Shown here piece by piece: positions 45,320 through 53,863 of a stretch of DNA of 64,000 nucleotides. Each line of letters opens with the position of its first letter. Within the stretch, counting starts at the first letter, position 1. Under the pieces are notes generated by a model. It was not told the origin of the DNA, did not search any database, and saw only the letters and a program-made list of their open reading frames with translations. Source of the stretch: Corynebacterium glyciniphilum AJ 3170 (GTDB lineage: Bacteria > Actinomycetota > Actinomycetes > Mycobacteriales > Mycobacteriaceae); the NCBI RefSeq assembly GCF_007673095.1, contig NZ_VDYZ01000002.1:124001-188000 (forward strand), read 5' to 3'. The translations under genes and the position numbers were made by a program.

Positions 45320-45939
45320 AGCAGTTCCGCGGGCATGCTGACTCCCACGGCCCCCGCCTCATGAACTGCGTGCAGGTTGACTGCGGACGGTGCGGTGCCA
45401 TGGAGGGTGCACACCACCGACAGAGCCGAACCCGTCACCGCTGCGACCGCAACGGGGACCTGTTCTACGCCGTCCACCACGACGACGTCCGCGCCCGCCG
45501 TCACCGCGGCACAGCAGAATGTCTCCAGGTGTCCGTCGTCCACCGGCGTCTCGCCGACGGCGACCCGCAACTGCGCCGGATAGGGAACAGCTTCGCGCAG
45601 GGTGACGATCTCACTGATCATGGCGTTGCGGTCGGCGGCGACGACGTTGGCGGGGTCGAGGACGGCGTGGGCCTCGTAGGCCCCGTTGACGACAGCCATA
45701 TGTGCTTCGCTGGCCTTGATCAGTGGATGATGCTTGCCCGTCGGATAGCCGGCGACAGACACCAGACGCAGCCCTTCCGGCGCATGACGCAGGGGGAACA
45801 TCGTGGGCGGGAGACACACCGACGTGCAGCCGAGAGCCGTCGCCCGTTCAAGCAGGGCAGATGCATCGGCGCGGGTGCAGGTGGGGGCGAGCAGGGTCGC
45901 TTCGAGCCACGGCCCGCGGACAGGACTCACCGAGGTCAC
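45310..45939 (-). CDS. DeoC (deoxyribose-phosphate aldolase) homologue lacking catalytic residues
   Basis: A 209-residue TIM-barrel homologue of DeoC (TLLAPTCTRADASALL; SVAGYPTGKHHPLIKASEAHMAV). Compared with active enzymes, the proton-relay Asp (in E-I-D-M-V) is His91 in EAHAVLD, the Schiff-base Lys of VKTSTG is gone (DVVVVDG, residues 151-157), and the second Lys of VKASGG is replaced in VVCTLHGT. The LLKP near the start is LLAP. It should not cleave deoxyribose-5-phosphate. The frame is intact, so it has probably been retained for another role. It shares its 3' end with the acyl-CoA synthetase. Confidence 0.8.
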   Translation of the reverse strand: MTSVSPVRGPWLEATLLAPTCTRADASALLERATALGCTSVCLPPTMFPLRHAPEGLRLVSVAGYPTGKHHPLIKASEAHMAVVNGAYEAHAVLDPANVVAADRNAMISEIVTLREAVPYPAQLRVAVGETPVDDGHLETFCCAAVTAGADVVVVDGVEQVPVAVAAVTGSALSVVCTLHGTAPSAVNLHAVHEAGAVGVSMPAELLQG

Positions 45940-46238
45940 TGGGCGTTGCCGAGCACGTCACGGATGGACGGACGGATATCCTGCCAGTAGATACCCACGA
46001 TCACGGCACCGACGATCCAGACCATGGAGATCAGCGGTCCGAGCACCACGACGCCGAGAGCGGAGCCGCCGAGCAGCAGCAGCCAGTTCTGCTTCGACCG
46101 GTCGATGACCGTGAAGGCGTCGTCCCTGGTCATCGCTACCTGGATCGCGCCCCACACCGCCGCGATGACCACGAGGGCCAAGAAGCCGAGCTGCAGGTAG
46201 TTCAGGCCTCTGAAAGCCAGGTTCACAAAGTCGATCAT
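45936..46238 (-). CDS. DUF2516 membrane protein
   Basis: A 100-residue protein with three membrane helices (about 15-37, 53-72, 75-95), matching the actinobacterial DUF2516 family of unknown function. I chose ATG 46238; TAGACT lies 8 bases upstream (leaderless), and GGGAG is too close to the ATG to act as a ribosome binding site. Its stop overlaps the DeoC homologue start by 4 bases, so they are probably one transcript. Confidence 0.85.
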   Translation of the reverse strand: MIDFVNLAFRGLNYLQLGFLALVVIAAVWGAIQVAMTRDDAFTVIDRSKQNWLLLLGGSALGVVVLGPLISMVWIVGAVIVGIYWQDIRPSIRDVLGNAQ

Positions 46239-46246
46239 GGCTCCCA

Positions 46247-46252
46247 AGTCTA
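46247..46252 (-). promoter_or_regulatory. -10 element of leaderless DUF2516 gene
   Basis: TAGACT on the minus strand, 8 bases before ATG 46238. Confidence 0.35.
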
Positions 46253-46259
46253 TCGGACC

Positions 46260-47615
46260 TCACAGGACTGTGAACATCAGCTCCGACACGGTGTAGATCG
46301 CCAGGCCAGCCAGCGACCCCACCACGGTGCCGTTGACCCGGATGAACTGGAGGTCCTTGCCGACCATCAACTCGATCCGGTCGCTGGCCTCGTCGGCGTC
46401 CCAACGCTCCACGGTCTCACCGATGATCCCGGTGACCTCGCCCGCGTAGTTCTCAGCCAGGTAGGACGCAGCCCCCACGATGCGCTTCTCCAACGAGGCC
46501 CGGAGCTCTTCCTCCGTACGGACACGGGTGGCGAAATCCGAGACCCAGGTGACGATCTTCGTCCGTAGCACGGAGTTCTCGTCCCGTGCCATCGTCGTCA
46601 GCGTGGACCGTACCGACTCCCACAACGTGCCCGGCAGCGCCTGCACCGTCGGAGAATTCATGATGTCGCCCTTGAGGTTCTCCACCCGGGTGATCATCGC
46701 CGGGTCGTGCTGCAGGTCCTGGGCGAGTTGGCTGATGAACCGGCGGATGGCGTGCCTGGCCTCGTGCTCCGGGTTGCCGCGCACGTCACCGGTGAACTGC
46801 ACGACCTCCCGGTAGACCCTGTCACCGACCAGGTCACGGACGAACCGGGGTGCCCAGGTGGGTGTGCGTTCGTCCAGGAGCCGGACGATGAGCTCCTCAC
46901 TGTCCCGGGCTTTGTCGTCCAACCAGACGACCACGGCGTCGACCACGGGTTCGGTGCGTCCCTCACTGATCAGCTGCTCCAGACCTCGCCCCAGGGGAGG
47001 CCCCCAGGTCGGCTCGGAGACTTTGTCGATCACCAGTGTCCGCAGCAGTTGTTCTGCCTCCCTCGGATCCACCCCGTTGACCACGAGGTCGATCAACCGG
47101 GATGCCTCAACGCCGGTACGTTCCGCTCCTCCCTGGTCCAGCACCCAGTCGGCGGCACGCTCCGGAATTCTGGCCTGACGGAGCTTGTCGGTGATCAACG
47201 CGGCATTGAGGAAGTTCTCGCCGACGAAGGAGCTGAGAGCGTGGCCGACCTGGTCCTTCTTGCGTTTGATGATCGCGGTGTGGGGGATCGGGATACGCAG
47301 CGGGTGTCGGAACAGTGCGGTGACGGCGAACCAGTCCGCCAGTGCTCCGACCATACCGGCTTCGCTGGCGGCCCGGACATACCCCGTCCAACCGCCGTCT
47401 CTGCCGGTGGCCTCCAACCACCGGCAGACCAGGTAGATCGCCGTGGCGATCACCAGCAGGCTGGTGGCGAACGCCTTGTGGCGGCGCAGGTCACGGCGAC
47501 GTTCCGCCTCGGATTCCGGGGATGGTCCGGGGACCGCGAGTCGGTTGTCGGTAGGGCTGTCGTCGATGTTGTCGATGTTGTGGATGTTGTGGAGGGGAGA
47601 CGTCACCCGGCCCAT
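46260..47615 (-). CDS. DUF445 membrane protein
   Basis: A 451-residue protein with two N-terminal helices (about 43-60, 80-105), a long helical extracytoplasmic or cytoplasmic middle rich in charged residues, and C-terminal helix (VNGTVVGSLAGLAIYTVSEL). It matches the DUF445 (YheB-type) family; the function is unknown. AGGTGG lies just upstream of ATG 47615. It overlaps nothing and its stop is 8 bases before the DUF2516 promoter element. Confidence 0.9.
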   Translation of the reverse strand: MGRVTSPLHNIHNIDNIDDSPTDNRLAVPGPSPESEAERRRDLRRHKAFATSLLVIATAIYLVCRWLEATGRDGGWTGYVRAASEAGMVGALADWFAVTALFRHPLRIPIPHTAIIKRKKDQVGHALSSFVGENFLNAALITDKLRQARIPERAADWVLDQGGAERTGVEASRLIDLVVNGVDPREAEQLLRTLVIDKVSEPTWGPPLGRGLEQLISEGRTEPVVDAVVVWLDDKARDSEELIVRLLDERTPTWAPRFVRDLVGDRVYREVVQFTGDVRGNPEHEARHAIRRFISQLAQDLQHDPAMITRVENLKGDIMNSPTVQALPGTLWESVRSTLTTMARDENSVLRTKIVTWVSDFATRVRTEEELRASLEKRIVGAASYLAENYAGEVTGIIGETVERWDADEASDRIELMVGKDLQFIRVNGTVVGSLAGLAIYTVSELMFTVL

Positions 47616-47654
47616 TATTCCACCTGTGAGGGAGATGCCACGCGGACATGCTTC

Positions 47655-47697
47655 AGCCCCCTGTCCGCCCGGGGATGTGGACGGGAACCAGGGGGCT
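47655..47697 (-). terminator. Possible terminator hairpin after the 47724 gene
   Basis: AGCCCCCTG and CAGGGGGCT form a perfect 9-base stem with inner GTCC/GGAC pairing. No T-run follows on the minus strand, so it may instead be a processing or attenuating structure between the two minus-strand genes. Confidence 0.45.
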
Positions 47698-47723
47698 GGG
47701 GAGCGCTGGAGGCGCGGGGTCGG

Positions 47724-48074
47724 TCAGTAGACCCGACCGGTCTGCTTACGGTACTCACGGGTGCCGCGGCGACCGATATGAATACCGAGGAAGGAGGCGA
47801 GAAGGAGGACAATGCCGGCGGCCCAGCCGACGATGCCGATGGTGACACCGTGCTCCTGGGCGTCGACGCTGTAGGCGGCGAATCCGAAGATTCCGATGCC
47901 CATGATGAACACGGCGACGACCAGCAGCCCCATGGACAGCCAGGTCACGCCGCGCTGCAGTGACGAATGCGGCGCGTCCCAGCTGGACGGGACATAGCCC
48001 TCGAGGTACTCCGGCGACGCGGAGTGCTCACCTTTGGTATCTGAATGCGGAAACATCATCGGTTCTTCTCTCAT
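47724..48074 (-). CDS. Small two-helix membrane protein of unknown function
   Basis: About 116 residues: a polar N-terminus (FPHSDTKGEHSASPEYLEGYVPSSW) and two helices (about 45-68, 78-97) with a basic C-terminus. I do not recognise a family, though HGxx-type (HGAASL) proteins in corynebacteria look similar. I chose ATG 48074 because GGGGAG lies 9 bases upstream and TAGAAT (48118-48123) would start the transcript about 37 bases upstream; an ATG at 48116 would lie upstream of that start site. Confidence 0.65.
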   Translation of the reverse strand: MREEPMMFPHSDTKGEHSASPEYLEGYVPSSWDAPHSSLQRGVTWLSMGLLVVAVFIMGIGIFGFAAYSVDAQEHGVTIGIVGWAAGIVLLLASFLGIHIGRRGTREYRKQTGRVY

Positions 48075-48117
48075 CCTTCGGTACTCCCCGGGGACGTCGG
48101 ACCCGGGCGACACCATG

Positions 48118-48123
48118 ATTCTA
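48118..48123 (-). promoter_or_regulatory. -10 element of the 47724 gene
   Basis: TAGAAT on the minus strand in the 61 bases between the sdhB stop and this gene. A GTAGGC-CCCC-GCCTAC hairpin lies just upstream at 48134-48149. Confidence 0.4.
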
Positions 48124-48177
48124 GCGCACGGGTGTAGGCGGGGGCCTACTCGTGCACCGGTGAATCAGGGTGGCTGG

Positions 48178-48927
48178 CTAATCCGCCTTCCCGCGGATCG
48201 CGGCGCGGGCACGCTCCTTGGTGATCGCGGCGACAGCGGTCAGCGGAATACCCGCCGGGCACACGTCGGCGCACTCACCGTAGAGCGAGCAGGGCCCGAA
48301 GGTCCCCTCAGCCTCGTCGACCATGTTCTTCGCCCGACGTCCACGCTCCTGACGGCCCAGCGGAGACAGGGTCATGTGCACCAGCTTCGCGCCGGTGAAC
48401 AGGTGGGATGCACCGTTCGGGCAGGCGGCCACGCAGGCACCGCAACCGATGCAGGCGGCGTGGTCGAGGGCCAGCTCGGCGTCCTCGTGGTTGACCAGCA
48501 GGCTGTCGGCGTCCGGGGCGGTACCGGCGGCCATGGACACGAAGCCGCCCTTCTCCATGACGCGGTCCAGTGCGGACCGGTCGACGACCATGTCCTTGAT
48601 CACCGGGTACGCCGCAGAGCGCAGCGGCTCGAGCTTGATGCTGTCACCGTCGTTGAAGCTGTACAGACGCTGCTGGCAGGCCGGCTTGTTCTTGTCCGGA
48701 CCGTGCGGGCGGCCGTTGACCGTCAGGCCACAGGTGCCGCAGATGCCTTCGCGGCAGTCCGAGGCGAAGGCGAAGGGCTCCTTGCCGTCTTCGACGTACG
48801 TCGAGTTGACGTGGTCGAGGAGTTCCAGAATGGACATTTCCTGTTCGGCATCGGGGACGTCCACCGACTCGAAGTGGCCCTCCGAGGTGTGGTCCGCCTG
48901 ACGCCAGATCTCAAGATGCAGTTTCAT
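48178..48927 (-). CDS. sdhB: Succinate dehydrogenase iron-sulfur subunit
   Basis: A 249-residue SdhB with the plant-type [2Fe-2S] ferredoxin domain (DCREGICGTCGLTVNGRPHG, three Cys in CREGICGTC plus a later Cys) and the C-terminal bacterial ferredoxin Cys clusters CIGCGACVAACPNG and CADVCPAG for [4Fe-4S]/[3Fe-4S]. It transfers electrons from SdhA to menaquinone through SdhC. Its start overlaps the sdhA stop by 1 base. Confidence 0.96.
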   Translation of the reverse strand: MKLHLEIWRQADHTSEGHFESVDVPDAEQEMSILELLDHVNSTYVEDGKEPFAFASDCREGICGTCGLTVNGRPHGPDKNKPACQQRLYSFNDGDSIKLEPLRSAAYPVIKDMVVDRSALDRVMEKGGFVSMAAGTAPDADSLLVNHEDAELALDHAACIGCGACVAACPNGASHLFTGAKLVHMTLSPLGRQERGRRAKNMVDEAEGTFGPCSLYGECADVCPAGIPLTAVAAITKERARAAIRGKAD

Positions 48928-50963
48928 TACTTGTAGTTCCTTGTCATCAGCGGGATGCGGTCAAAGTACAGCGGCTCCGAGTGACGGACGAAGGTCTCCG
49001 GCTTCTCGCCCGGCTCCCAGGCGGAGACGAAGCACCACTCGTCGTCGTTACGCTCGGCTTCGCCGTCCTCGTCGAGGTGATCCTCGCGGTAGTGCGCGCC
49101 ACAGGACTCGTCGCGGTCGAGCGCGTCGACGCACATGAGCTCACCGAGATCCAGGTAGTCGGCAACGCGGATGGCGTTCTCGAGCTGCTGGTTCATCTCG
49201 TCCTTGCCGCCGGGCACGAAGACGTTCTCCCAGAAGTCCGCACGGACCTTCCGGATCTCGTCGATGCCGGACTGCATCCCCTCGACGGTGCGGGCCACGC
49301 CGCAGCAGCGGTAGAGGATCTCACCGAGCTGACGGTGGTAGTACTCCGCGCCGTGCGGGTTGGGCCCACGGATACTGAGGATCTTGTCGATACGCTCCTC
49401 GGTCCGCTTCAGTGCGGCCTGCGCGGCCTCCGAGTCGGTGTCCGGGGCGTCCTGTCCCAGCAGCGGTGCCAGGTAGTTCGGGACGGTGAAAGGCAGGGTG
49501 AACCAGCCTTCCACGGACGACGAGAGCAGCGAGTTCGCGCCCAGACGGTTCGCACCGTGGTACATCCAGGACGACTCACCCGAGCAGAAGAGCCCGGGGA
49601 TCGACGTCATCTCGTGGAAGTCCGTCCACAGCCCGCCCATGGTGTAGTGGCAGGTCGGGGCGATGCGCATCGGCTCCTTGTACGCGTCGTCACCGATGGC
49701 CTCCTCGTACATCTGGATGAGGTTGGAGTAACGCTCACGGATGGTGTCCTCCCCCAGCTTCGCGATGGCGTGGGTGAGGTCCAGGTACACCGAGTTCTTC
49801 TTCGGACCGACGCCGTAGCCGGCGTTGATCTGCTGCGCATTCGCACGGGAGGCGATGTCACGCGGAACCAGGTTGCCGAACGCGGGGTAACGACGCTCGA
49901 GGAAGTAGTCGCGCTCGTCCTCGGGGATGTCGTTGGGGTGGCGCTCGTCGCCCTTGGTGGTGGGCGTCCAGATGCGGCCGTCGTTACGCAGCGACTCGGA
50001 CATCAGGATGGTCTTGGACTGCCAGTCCGAGTTGACCGGCAGACCGGTCGGGTGGAACTGCACGAAGGACGGGGACGCCATGTAGGCACCCTGCTCGTAG
50101 GCACGCATGATCGCGCTGGCGTTGGAGTTCTTGGCCAGCGTGGACATGTGGTACACGTTGCCGTACCCGCCGGTGGCCAGCACCGTCGCGTGACCCGTGT
50201 GGGTCGACAGCTCACCGGTGATGATGTTGCGGGTGACGATGCCCTTGCACACACCGTCCTCGACGATGATGTCCTGCACGTCGGAGTGGGTGAAGATCTC
50301 CACGTTGCCGGCACCGATCTGACGGTACAGGGCCGAGGTCGTGGCCAGCTGCAGCTGCTGACCGGTCTGTCCGCGGGTGTAGTAGGTGCGGGAGACCTGC
50401 ACGCCGCCGAAGGAGCGGGTGGCCAGGGTTCCGCCGTACTCGCGGGAGAACGGGGCACCGATGGCGTTCATGTGGTCGATGACCTTGCCGGACTCCATGG
50501 CCAGACGCCAGCAGTCGTTCTCGCGGCACCGGTAGTCGCCGCCCTTGACGGTGTCCTTGGTGTGGTTGTAGGTGGAGTCGTTGTCCAGCTTCTTCGACCG
50601 CGACGAGTTCACACCGCCCTGCGCGGCGATGGAGTGCGCGCGACGGGGGCTGTCATGGTACGTGAAGACCTTGACGTCGTAGCCGAGCTCGCCGAGTGCC
50701 GCAGCTGCCGCGCCACCGGCCAGGCCGGTACCGACGATCAGGATGCGGAACTTCGCGCGGTTCAGCGGCGACACGAGCTTGAAGTGCTCCTTGTCGAACT
50801 GCCACTGCTGCTGCTGGCCGACCTCGTGTGGGGCGTTGTCGCCGATGACGTTACCGACAGACACGCCGTCCACCTTGGACTTCGGGGCGGCGAAGGCCTG
50901 CAGTGCCTCGTCGTAGTCGAAGTCCGGGGTCTGGTTGTGCGGGTGGGGCTTACTGATTCCCAT
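48927..50963 (-). CDS. sdhA: Succinate dehydrogenase flavoprotein subunit
   Basis: A protein of about 678 residues: the FAD-binding VGTGLAGGAAAAALGELGY, the covalent-FAD region HSIAAQGGVNSSRSKK, and the catalytic Arg region (GAEYYHRQ). It is of the longer actinobacterial fumarate reductase-like type. ATG 50963 is preceded by AGAGAAGAG; a longer frame to 51095 would overlap sdhC. It follows sdhC by 47 bases. Confidence 0.96.
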   Translation of the reverse strand: MGISKPHPHNQTPDFDYDEALQAFAAPKSKVDGVSVGNVIGDNAPHEVGQQQQWQFDKEHFKLVSPLNRAKFRILIVGTGLAGGAAAAALGELGYDVKVFTYHDSPRRAHSIAAQGGVNSSRSKKLDNDSTYNHTKDTVKGGDYRCRENDCWRLAMESGKVIDHMNAIGAPFSREYGGTLATRSFGGVQVSRTYYTRGQTGQQLQLATTSALYRQIGAGNVEIFTHSDVQDIIVEDGVCKGIVTRNIITGELSTHTGHATVLATGGYGNVYHMSTLAKNSNASAIMRAYEQGAYMASPSFVQFHPTGLPVNSDWQSKTILMSESLRNDGRIWTPTTKGDERHPNDIPEDERDYFLERRYPAFGNLVPRDIASRANAQQINAGYGVGPKKNSVYLDLTHAIAKLGEDTIRERYSNLIQMYEEAIGDDAYKEPMRIAPTCHYTMGGLWTDFHEMTSIPGLFCSGESSWMYHGANRLGANSLLSSSVEGWFTLPFTVPNYLAPLLGQDAPDTDSEAAQAALKRTEERIDKILSIRGPNPHGAEYYHRQLGEILYRCCGVARTVEGMQSGIDEIRKVRADFWENVFVPGGKDEMNQQLENAIRVADYLDLGELMCVDALDRDESCGAHYREDHLDEDGEAERNDDEWCFVSAWEPGEKPETFVRHSEPLYFDRIPLMTRNYK

Positions 50964-51010
50964 AGTCTCTTCTCTCTTCCTAGGTCCCTTTTGTTCGCTG
51001 ACGTCCGGGA

Positions 51011-51754
51011 CTAATCCACCACGCCGAACATCACCATCAGCGGGATGGAGATGTTGCCGATCATGACGACCGCGGGCAGCAGGTAGGCGATCCACAGCAT
51101 GACCTGACGGGTCCGGTGGCCGGTGATACCCAGGTCAGAGGATGCGGTCCAGATTCCGTGGCTCAGGTGCAGGAAGAGGACGACCATGCACAGGATGTAG
51201 AAGATCGCCACACCCGGGCGCTCGAAGGAGGCCACCAGGTTGGCGTACACCTCGCCGTGCTCGAACGCGGTCGCTGCCGCCGGTTCTGCGCCGATGGTCA
51301 GGTCCAGGATGTGGAAGATGATGAACAGCAGCAGGATGATGCCGGTCTCCAGCATGGAGCCGGCGGTGAAGGTGTTCCACCCCTTCACCTTGGCTGTGCG
51401 GCGGAACCGGCCGCGGGACTCCCGGGACCGCTTCTTCAGCGCGAAAGCGCACCACACGTGCAGGATCAGCGAGGCCAGCAGGACCACCCGGGCGATCCAC
51501 AGGAAGCCTTCGTGCGGGATGAGCGGCTCGCCGATTTCGCGCAGGAAACCTGCATACTCGTTGAAGTGGTCGGCACCTGTGTAAACCTTCAGGTTTCCGA
51601 CCATGTGGACGAGGACGTAGAGGGCGAAGATGATGCCCGTCACGGCCATCGTCAGCTTCATCGCCCAGGAGGGGAAGCCCGGCTTCTCCCTCAACGGTTT
51701 GATGGAAATTTTCCCGTGCTCGATTGCAGCGGGATCGTCGTATTTAACAGTCAT
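51011..51754 (-). CDS. sdhC: Succinate dehydrogenase cytochrome b subunit
   Basis: A 247-residue, five-helix cytochrome b558-type membrane anchor (helices about 30-52, 75-95, 118-140, 162-185, 205-240) with candidate heme-ligating His residues (VHMVGN, LILHVWCAF, FIIFHILDL, FLHLSHGIWTA). It binds the complex to the membrane and delivers electrons to menaquinone. First gene of sdhCAB. Its promoter region carries a GlxR-like site and a RamA-like motif. Confidence 0.94.
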   Translation of the reverse strand: MTVKYDDPAAIEHGKISIKPLREKPGFPSWAMKLTMAVTGIIFALYVLVHMVGNLKVYTGADHFNEYAGFLREIGEPLIPHEGFLWIARVVLLASLILHVWCAFALKKRSRESRGRFRRTAKVKGWNTFTAGSMLETGIILLLFIIFHILDLTIGAEPAAATAFEHGEVYANLVASFERPGVAIFYILCMVVLFLHLSHGIWTASSDLGITGHRTRQVMLWIAYLLPAVVMIGNISIPLMVMFGVVD

Positions 51755-51762
51755 GGCACCTC

Positions 51763-51779
51763 CAGTGTCATAGACACTG
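51763..51779 (-). promoter_or_regulatory. Perfect inverted repeat in the sdhC leader
   Basis: CAGTGTC-ATA-GACACTG lies immediately upstream of the sdhC ribosome binding site (GGAGG) and could form a hairpin in the mRNA or serve as an operator. Confidence 0.45.
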
Positions 51780-51809
51780 TACGACCCTCATAGTGGCAAG
51801 CACCAACCG

Positions 51810-51836
51810 ACCCCGACTGTCGTGAATAAGATCACA
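51810..51836. promoter_or_regulatory. GlxR-like and RamA-like sites upstream of sdhC
   Basis: CGTGA-N6-TCACA (51821-51836) matches nine of ten fixed positions of the GlxR/CRP-type consensus TGTGA-N6-TCACA. ACCCCG (51810-51815) fits the RamA motif. Both regulators control sdhCAB in C. glutamicum (established); occupancy here is inference. Confidence 0.5.
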
Positions 51837-51849
51837 GCTGACCACCGGG

Positions 51850-52479
51850 TCACCCCTCGATCAGCCTGCGCGACCGGGCTTCCGCCACCGCAGCCGTGCG
51901 ATTCTCCACCCCCAACTTCTGATAAATATGTATCAGATGAGTCTTCACGGTAGCCAGTGAGATCACGAAGCGCCGTGCCAGTTCACGGTTACTGGCTCCG
52001 GTGGCGAGCGCCTCAAGGATCTCGGTTTCCCGGGAGGACAGCGCTTCCCTGCCGGTCCTGCCGGCTCGACCGATCTGCTCGGCGAGGCGCGCGGCGATGT
52101 CCGACGACAACGTCCGCCGACCCGCGGCGGTGTCCAGCACCGCCCGGTGCAACGTGTCCTCCGGAGCGTCCTTCAGGAGGTAACCGGTCGCTCCCGCTTC
52201 GAGAGCATCCATGATGTGGTTGCCGGTGTCGTAGGTGGTCAGCATGAGAACCGGCGGCCCGCCGGTGGAAGTGTTGGTCCGCGTGGCTGCGATCCCGTCC
52301 GTGCCCGGCATCTGGATGTCCATCACCAGGACGTCCGCCCCGACCTCCTGCGCGCGCGTGGCGTCCGCCCCGTCCGCACCCTCCGCGACCACGCACACAT
52401 CGTCGAAGCCGTCGAGGATCGCGCGCAGCCCGGCGCGGACGACCGGGTGGTCGTCGATGAGCATCACCTTCACCGTCAT
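51850..52479 (-). CDS. chrA: NarL/LuxR-family response regulator, ChrA-like (heme response)
   Basis: A 209-residue regulator: receiver domain with phospho-Asp in DVLVMDIQMPGTDGIAATR and Lys in GYLLKDAPEDTL, and a C-terminal LuxR HTH (LSSRETEILEALATGASNRELARRFVISLATVKTHLIHIYQKLGVENR). I chose ATG 52479, which overlaps the kinase stop by 4 bases; 14 upstream residues are unrelated. The pairing with a divergent hrtBA identifies it as ChrA-like, which activates heme export under heme excess in C. glutamicum and C. diphtheriae. Confidence 0.85.
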   Translation of the reverse strand: MTVKVMLIDDHPVVRAGLRAILDGFDDVCVVAEGADGADATRAQEVGADVLVMDIQMPGTDGIAATRTNTSTGGPPVLMLTTYDTGNHIMDALEAGATGYLLKDAPEDTLHRAVLDTAAGRRTLSSDIAARLAEQIGRAGRTGREALSSRETEILEALATGASNRELARRFVISLATVKTHLIHIYQKLGVENRTAAVAEARSRRLIEG

Positions 52480-53744
52480 CGCCGTGCTCCCCGGGTCAGG
52501 CAGAAACGCGCGGTGACGCATGTCCCGGAACCTGTCAGGACGTCGAAGTCGCCGCCGGCCTCCTCCACCCGCAGTCGCATCCCGGTCAACCCGTAGCCGT
52601 CGCCGCTCGGCTGCGTGACCTCGCCGAGGTCGATGCCCCGTCCGTCGTCGTGCACGTCCACCGTCAAGACATCGTCCTCCACGGTCAGCAGGACGTACAC
52701 CTCCTGTGCCTCGGCGTGCTTGACCACGTTGGTCAGCGACTCCTTCACCACGTGCACGACCGAGTCCTGCACCGCTGCGGGCAGGGCGGTCTGACGTAGC
52801 TCGTCCGTCACGGCCAGCTCCACCACCAGACCGTCGCCGAGGGCGCGCTGGGTGGCGGTGACGTCGCCGACAATGCGACGCAGCGCGTCCTCCACCGGCT
52901 CGACCGGACCGTCCGGAAGCCCCGCTGACAGGTCACGGATCAGTTCGCGGGTCTCATTGAGATTGTCTCCGGCAGTCCGCTCGATGAGTGAGAGCTGGGT
53001 CAACGCGTCGTCCGTCCGCTCCTGCCGCAGCGCCGTCGATGCCGCCCGTGACAGCAGCACCACCGCATTGAACCCCTGGGCGAGCGTGTCGTGGATGTCG
53101 CGGGAGATTCGCTCACGCTCCTCAAGCCGCCCGGCGTTCTTCTCGGTGACCAGGAGACGGTCGCGTGTACGGCGCAATTCATCGGCGGTCGCGCGCTGAC
53201 GCTCCGCCTCAGCGGTGAGCGCCCGGTAGGTCCAGTACGCCCCAGCGGCGAACACAACACCGATTCCGGGGCCGACAACAGCAGCCACTCCCCCACCCTG
53301 GCCCGTCAACGGCGGAACGAACGCCCCCACCGCCCAGGCCAGGACCAGCACACCGGCATGCACCGCGCCGAACGTCAGGCCCCGGAAAAGATCGAGCACC
53401 GCCAGGACAAGGAACGTCAGTGGGAACAGCAGCCACACCGCGTGGTGGCTCAACGCCGTCGCCGCCGCCCAGAGCATCAGCAGCACCAGCAGCCACCACG
53501 GCGCCCAGGAGCGCAGACGTGCGGAGTCACGCGCGACCTGACCGTCTACTACACGCTTCTCCGTGACGGTTCCCACCAGATACACCCCGGCGAGCAGCAG
53601 GATCACCACCGCCGCAGCGGCACCCCGTCCCGTCCCCTCAAGGAGGGCGCGCAGCAGACCGAACGCCGACAACGCGGCGAACACCACGTGCAGCGCGATT
53701 CGCAGCGTGCCGAGGACCCGGGGCAGGGAGGTATGCGGATTCAC
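52476..53744 (-). CDS. chrS: Sensor histidine kinase, ChrS-like (heme sensing)
   Basis: A 422-residue kinase with about six N-terminal helices (residues 15-190), a HisKA_3 dimerisation box with the phospho-His in RISRDIHDTLAQGFNAVVLLS, and a C-terminal HATPase domain (KESLTNVVKHAEAQE, DDGRGIDLG, GYGLTGMRLRVEEAGG). In C. glutamicum ChrS senses heme through its membrane part. The GTG at 53744 has TAGGCT 7 bases upstream (leaderless). It is divergent from hrtB across 145 bases with three inverted repeats. Confidence 0.85.
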   Translation of the reverse strand: MNPHTSLPRVLGTLRIALHVVFAALSAFGLLRALLEGTGRGAAAAVVILLLAGVYLVGTVTEKRVVDGQVARDSARLRSWAPWWLLVLLMLWAAATALSHHAVWLLFPLTFLVLAVLDLFRGLTFGAVHAGVLVLAWAVGAFVPPLTGQGGGVAAVVGPGIGVVFAAGAYWTYRALTAEAERQRATADELRRTRDRLLVTEKNAGRLEERERISRDIHDTLAQGFNAVVLLSRAASTALRQERTDDALTQLSLIERTAGDNLNETRELIRDLSAGLPDGPVEPVEDALRRIVGDVTATQRALGDGLVVELAVTDELRQTALPAAVQDSVVHVVKESLTNVVKHAEAQEVYVLLTVEDDVLTVDVHDDGRGIDLGEVTQPSGDGYGLTGMRLRVEEAGGDFDVLTGSGTCVTARFCLTRGARR

Positions 53745-53751
53745 ATCCCCG

Positions 53752-53757
53752 AGCCTA
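53752..53757 (-). promoter_or_regulatory. -10 element of leaderless chrS
   Basis: TAGGCT on the minus strand ends 7 bases before GTG 53744. Confidence 0.45.
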
Positions 53758-53780
53758 GGTGCGCAGTCCCGGCACCGGCA

Positions 53781-53863
53781 TCGACCGATCGGTTGATCCG
53801 GAGATCAGGTCTCCGGTCGATGCCCGGGCCCACTGGGGCGGGCGAGGATGACGTCACGTCATC
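53781..53863. promoter_or_regulatory. Three inverted repeats between chrS and hrtB
   Basis: TCGACCGATCGGTTGA (53781-53796) has the perfect core ACCGATCGGT; CCGGAGA-TCAGG-TCTCCGG (53798-53816) is a perfect 7-base inverted repeat; GATGACGTCACGTCATC (53847-53863) has perfect 8-base arms around one base. They fill most of the gap between divergent genes, so they are candidates for response-regulator binding or for transcript hairpins. Confidence 0.55.
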
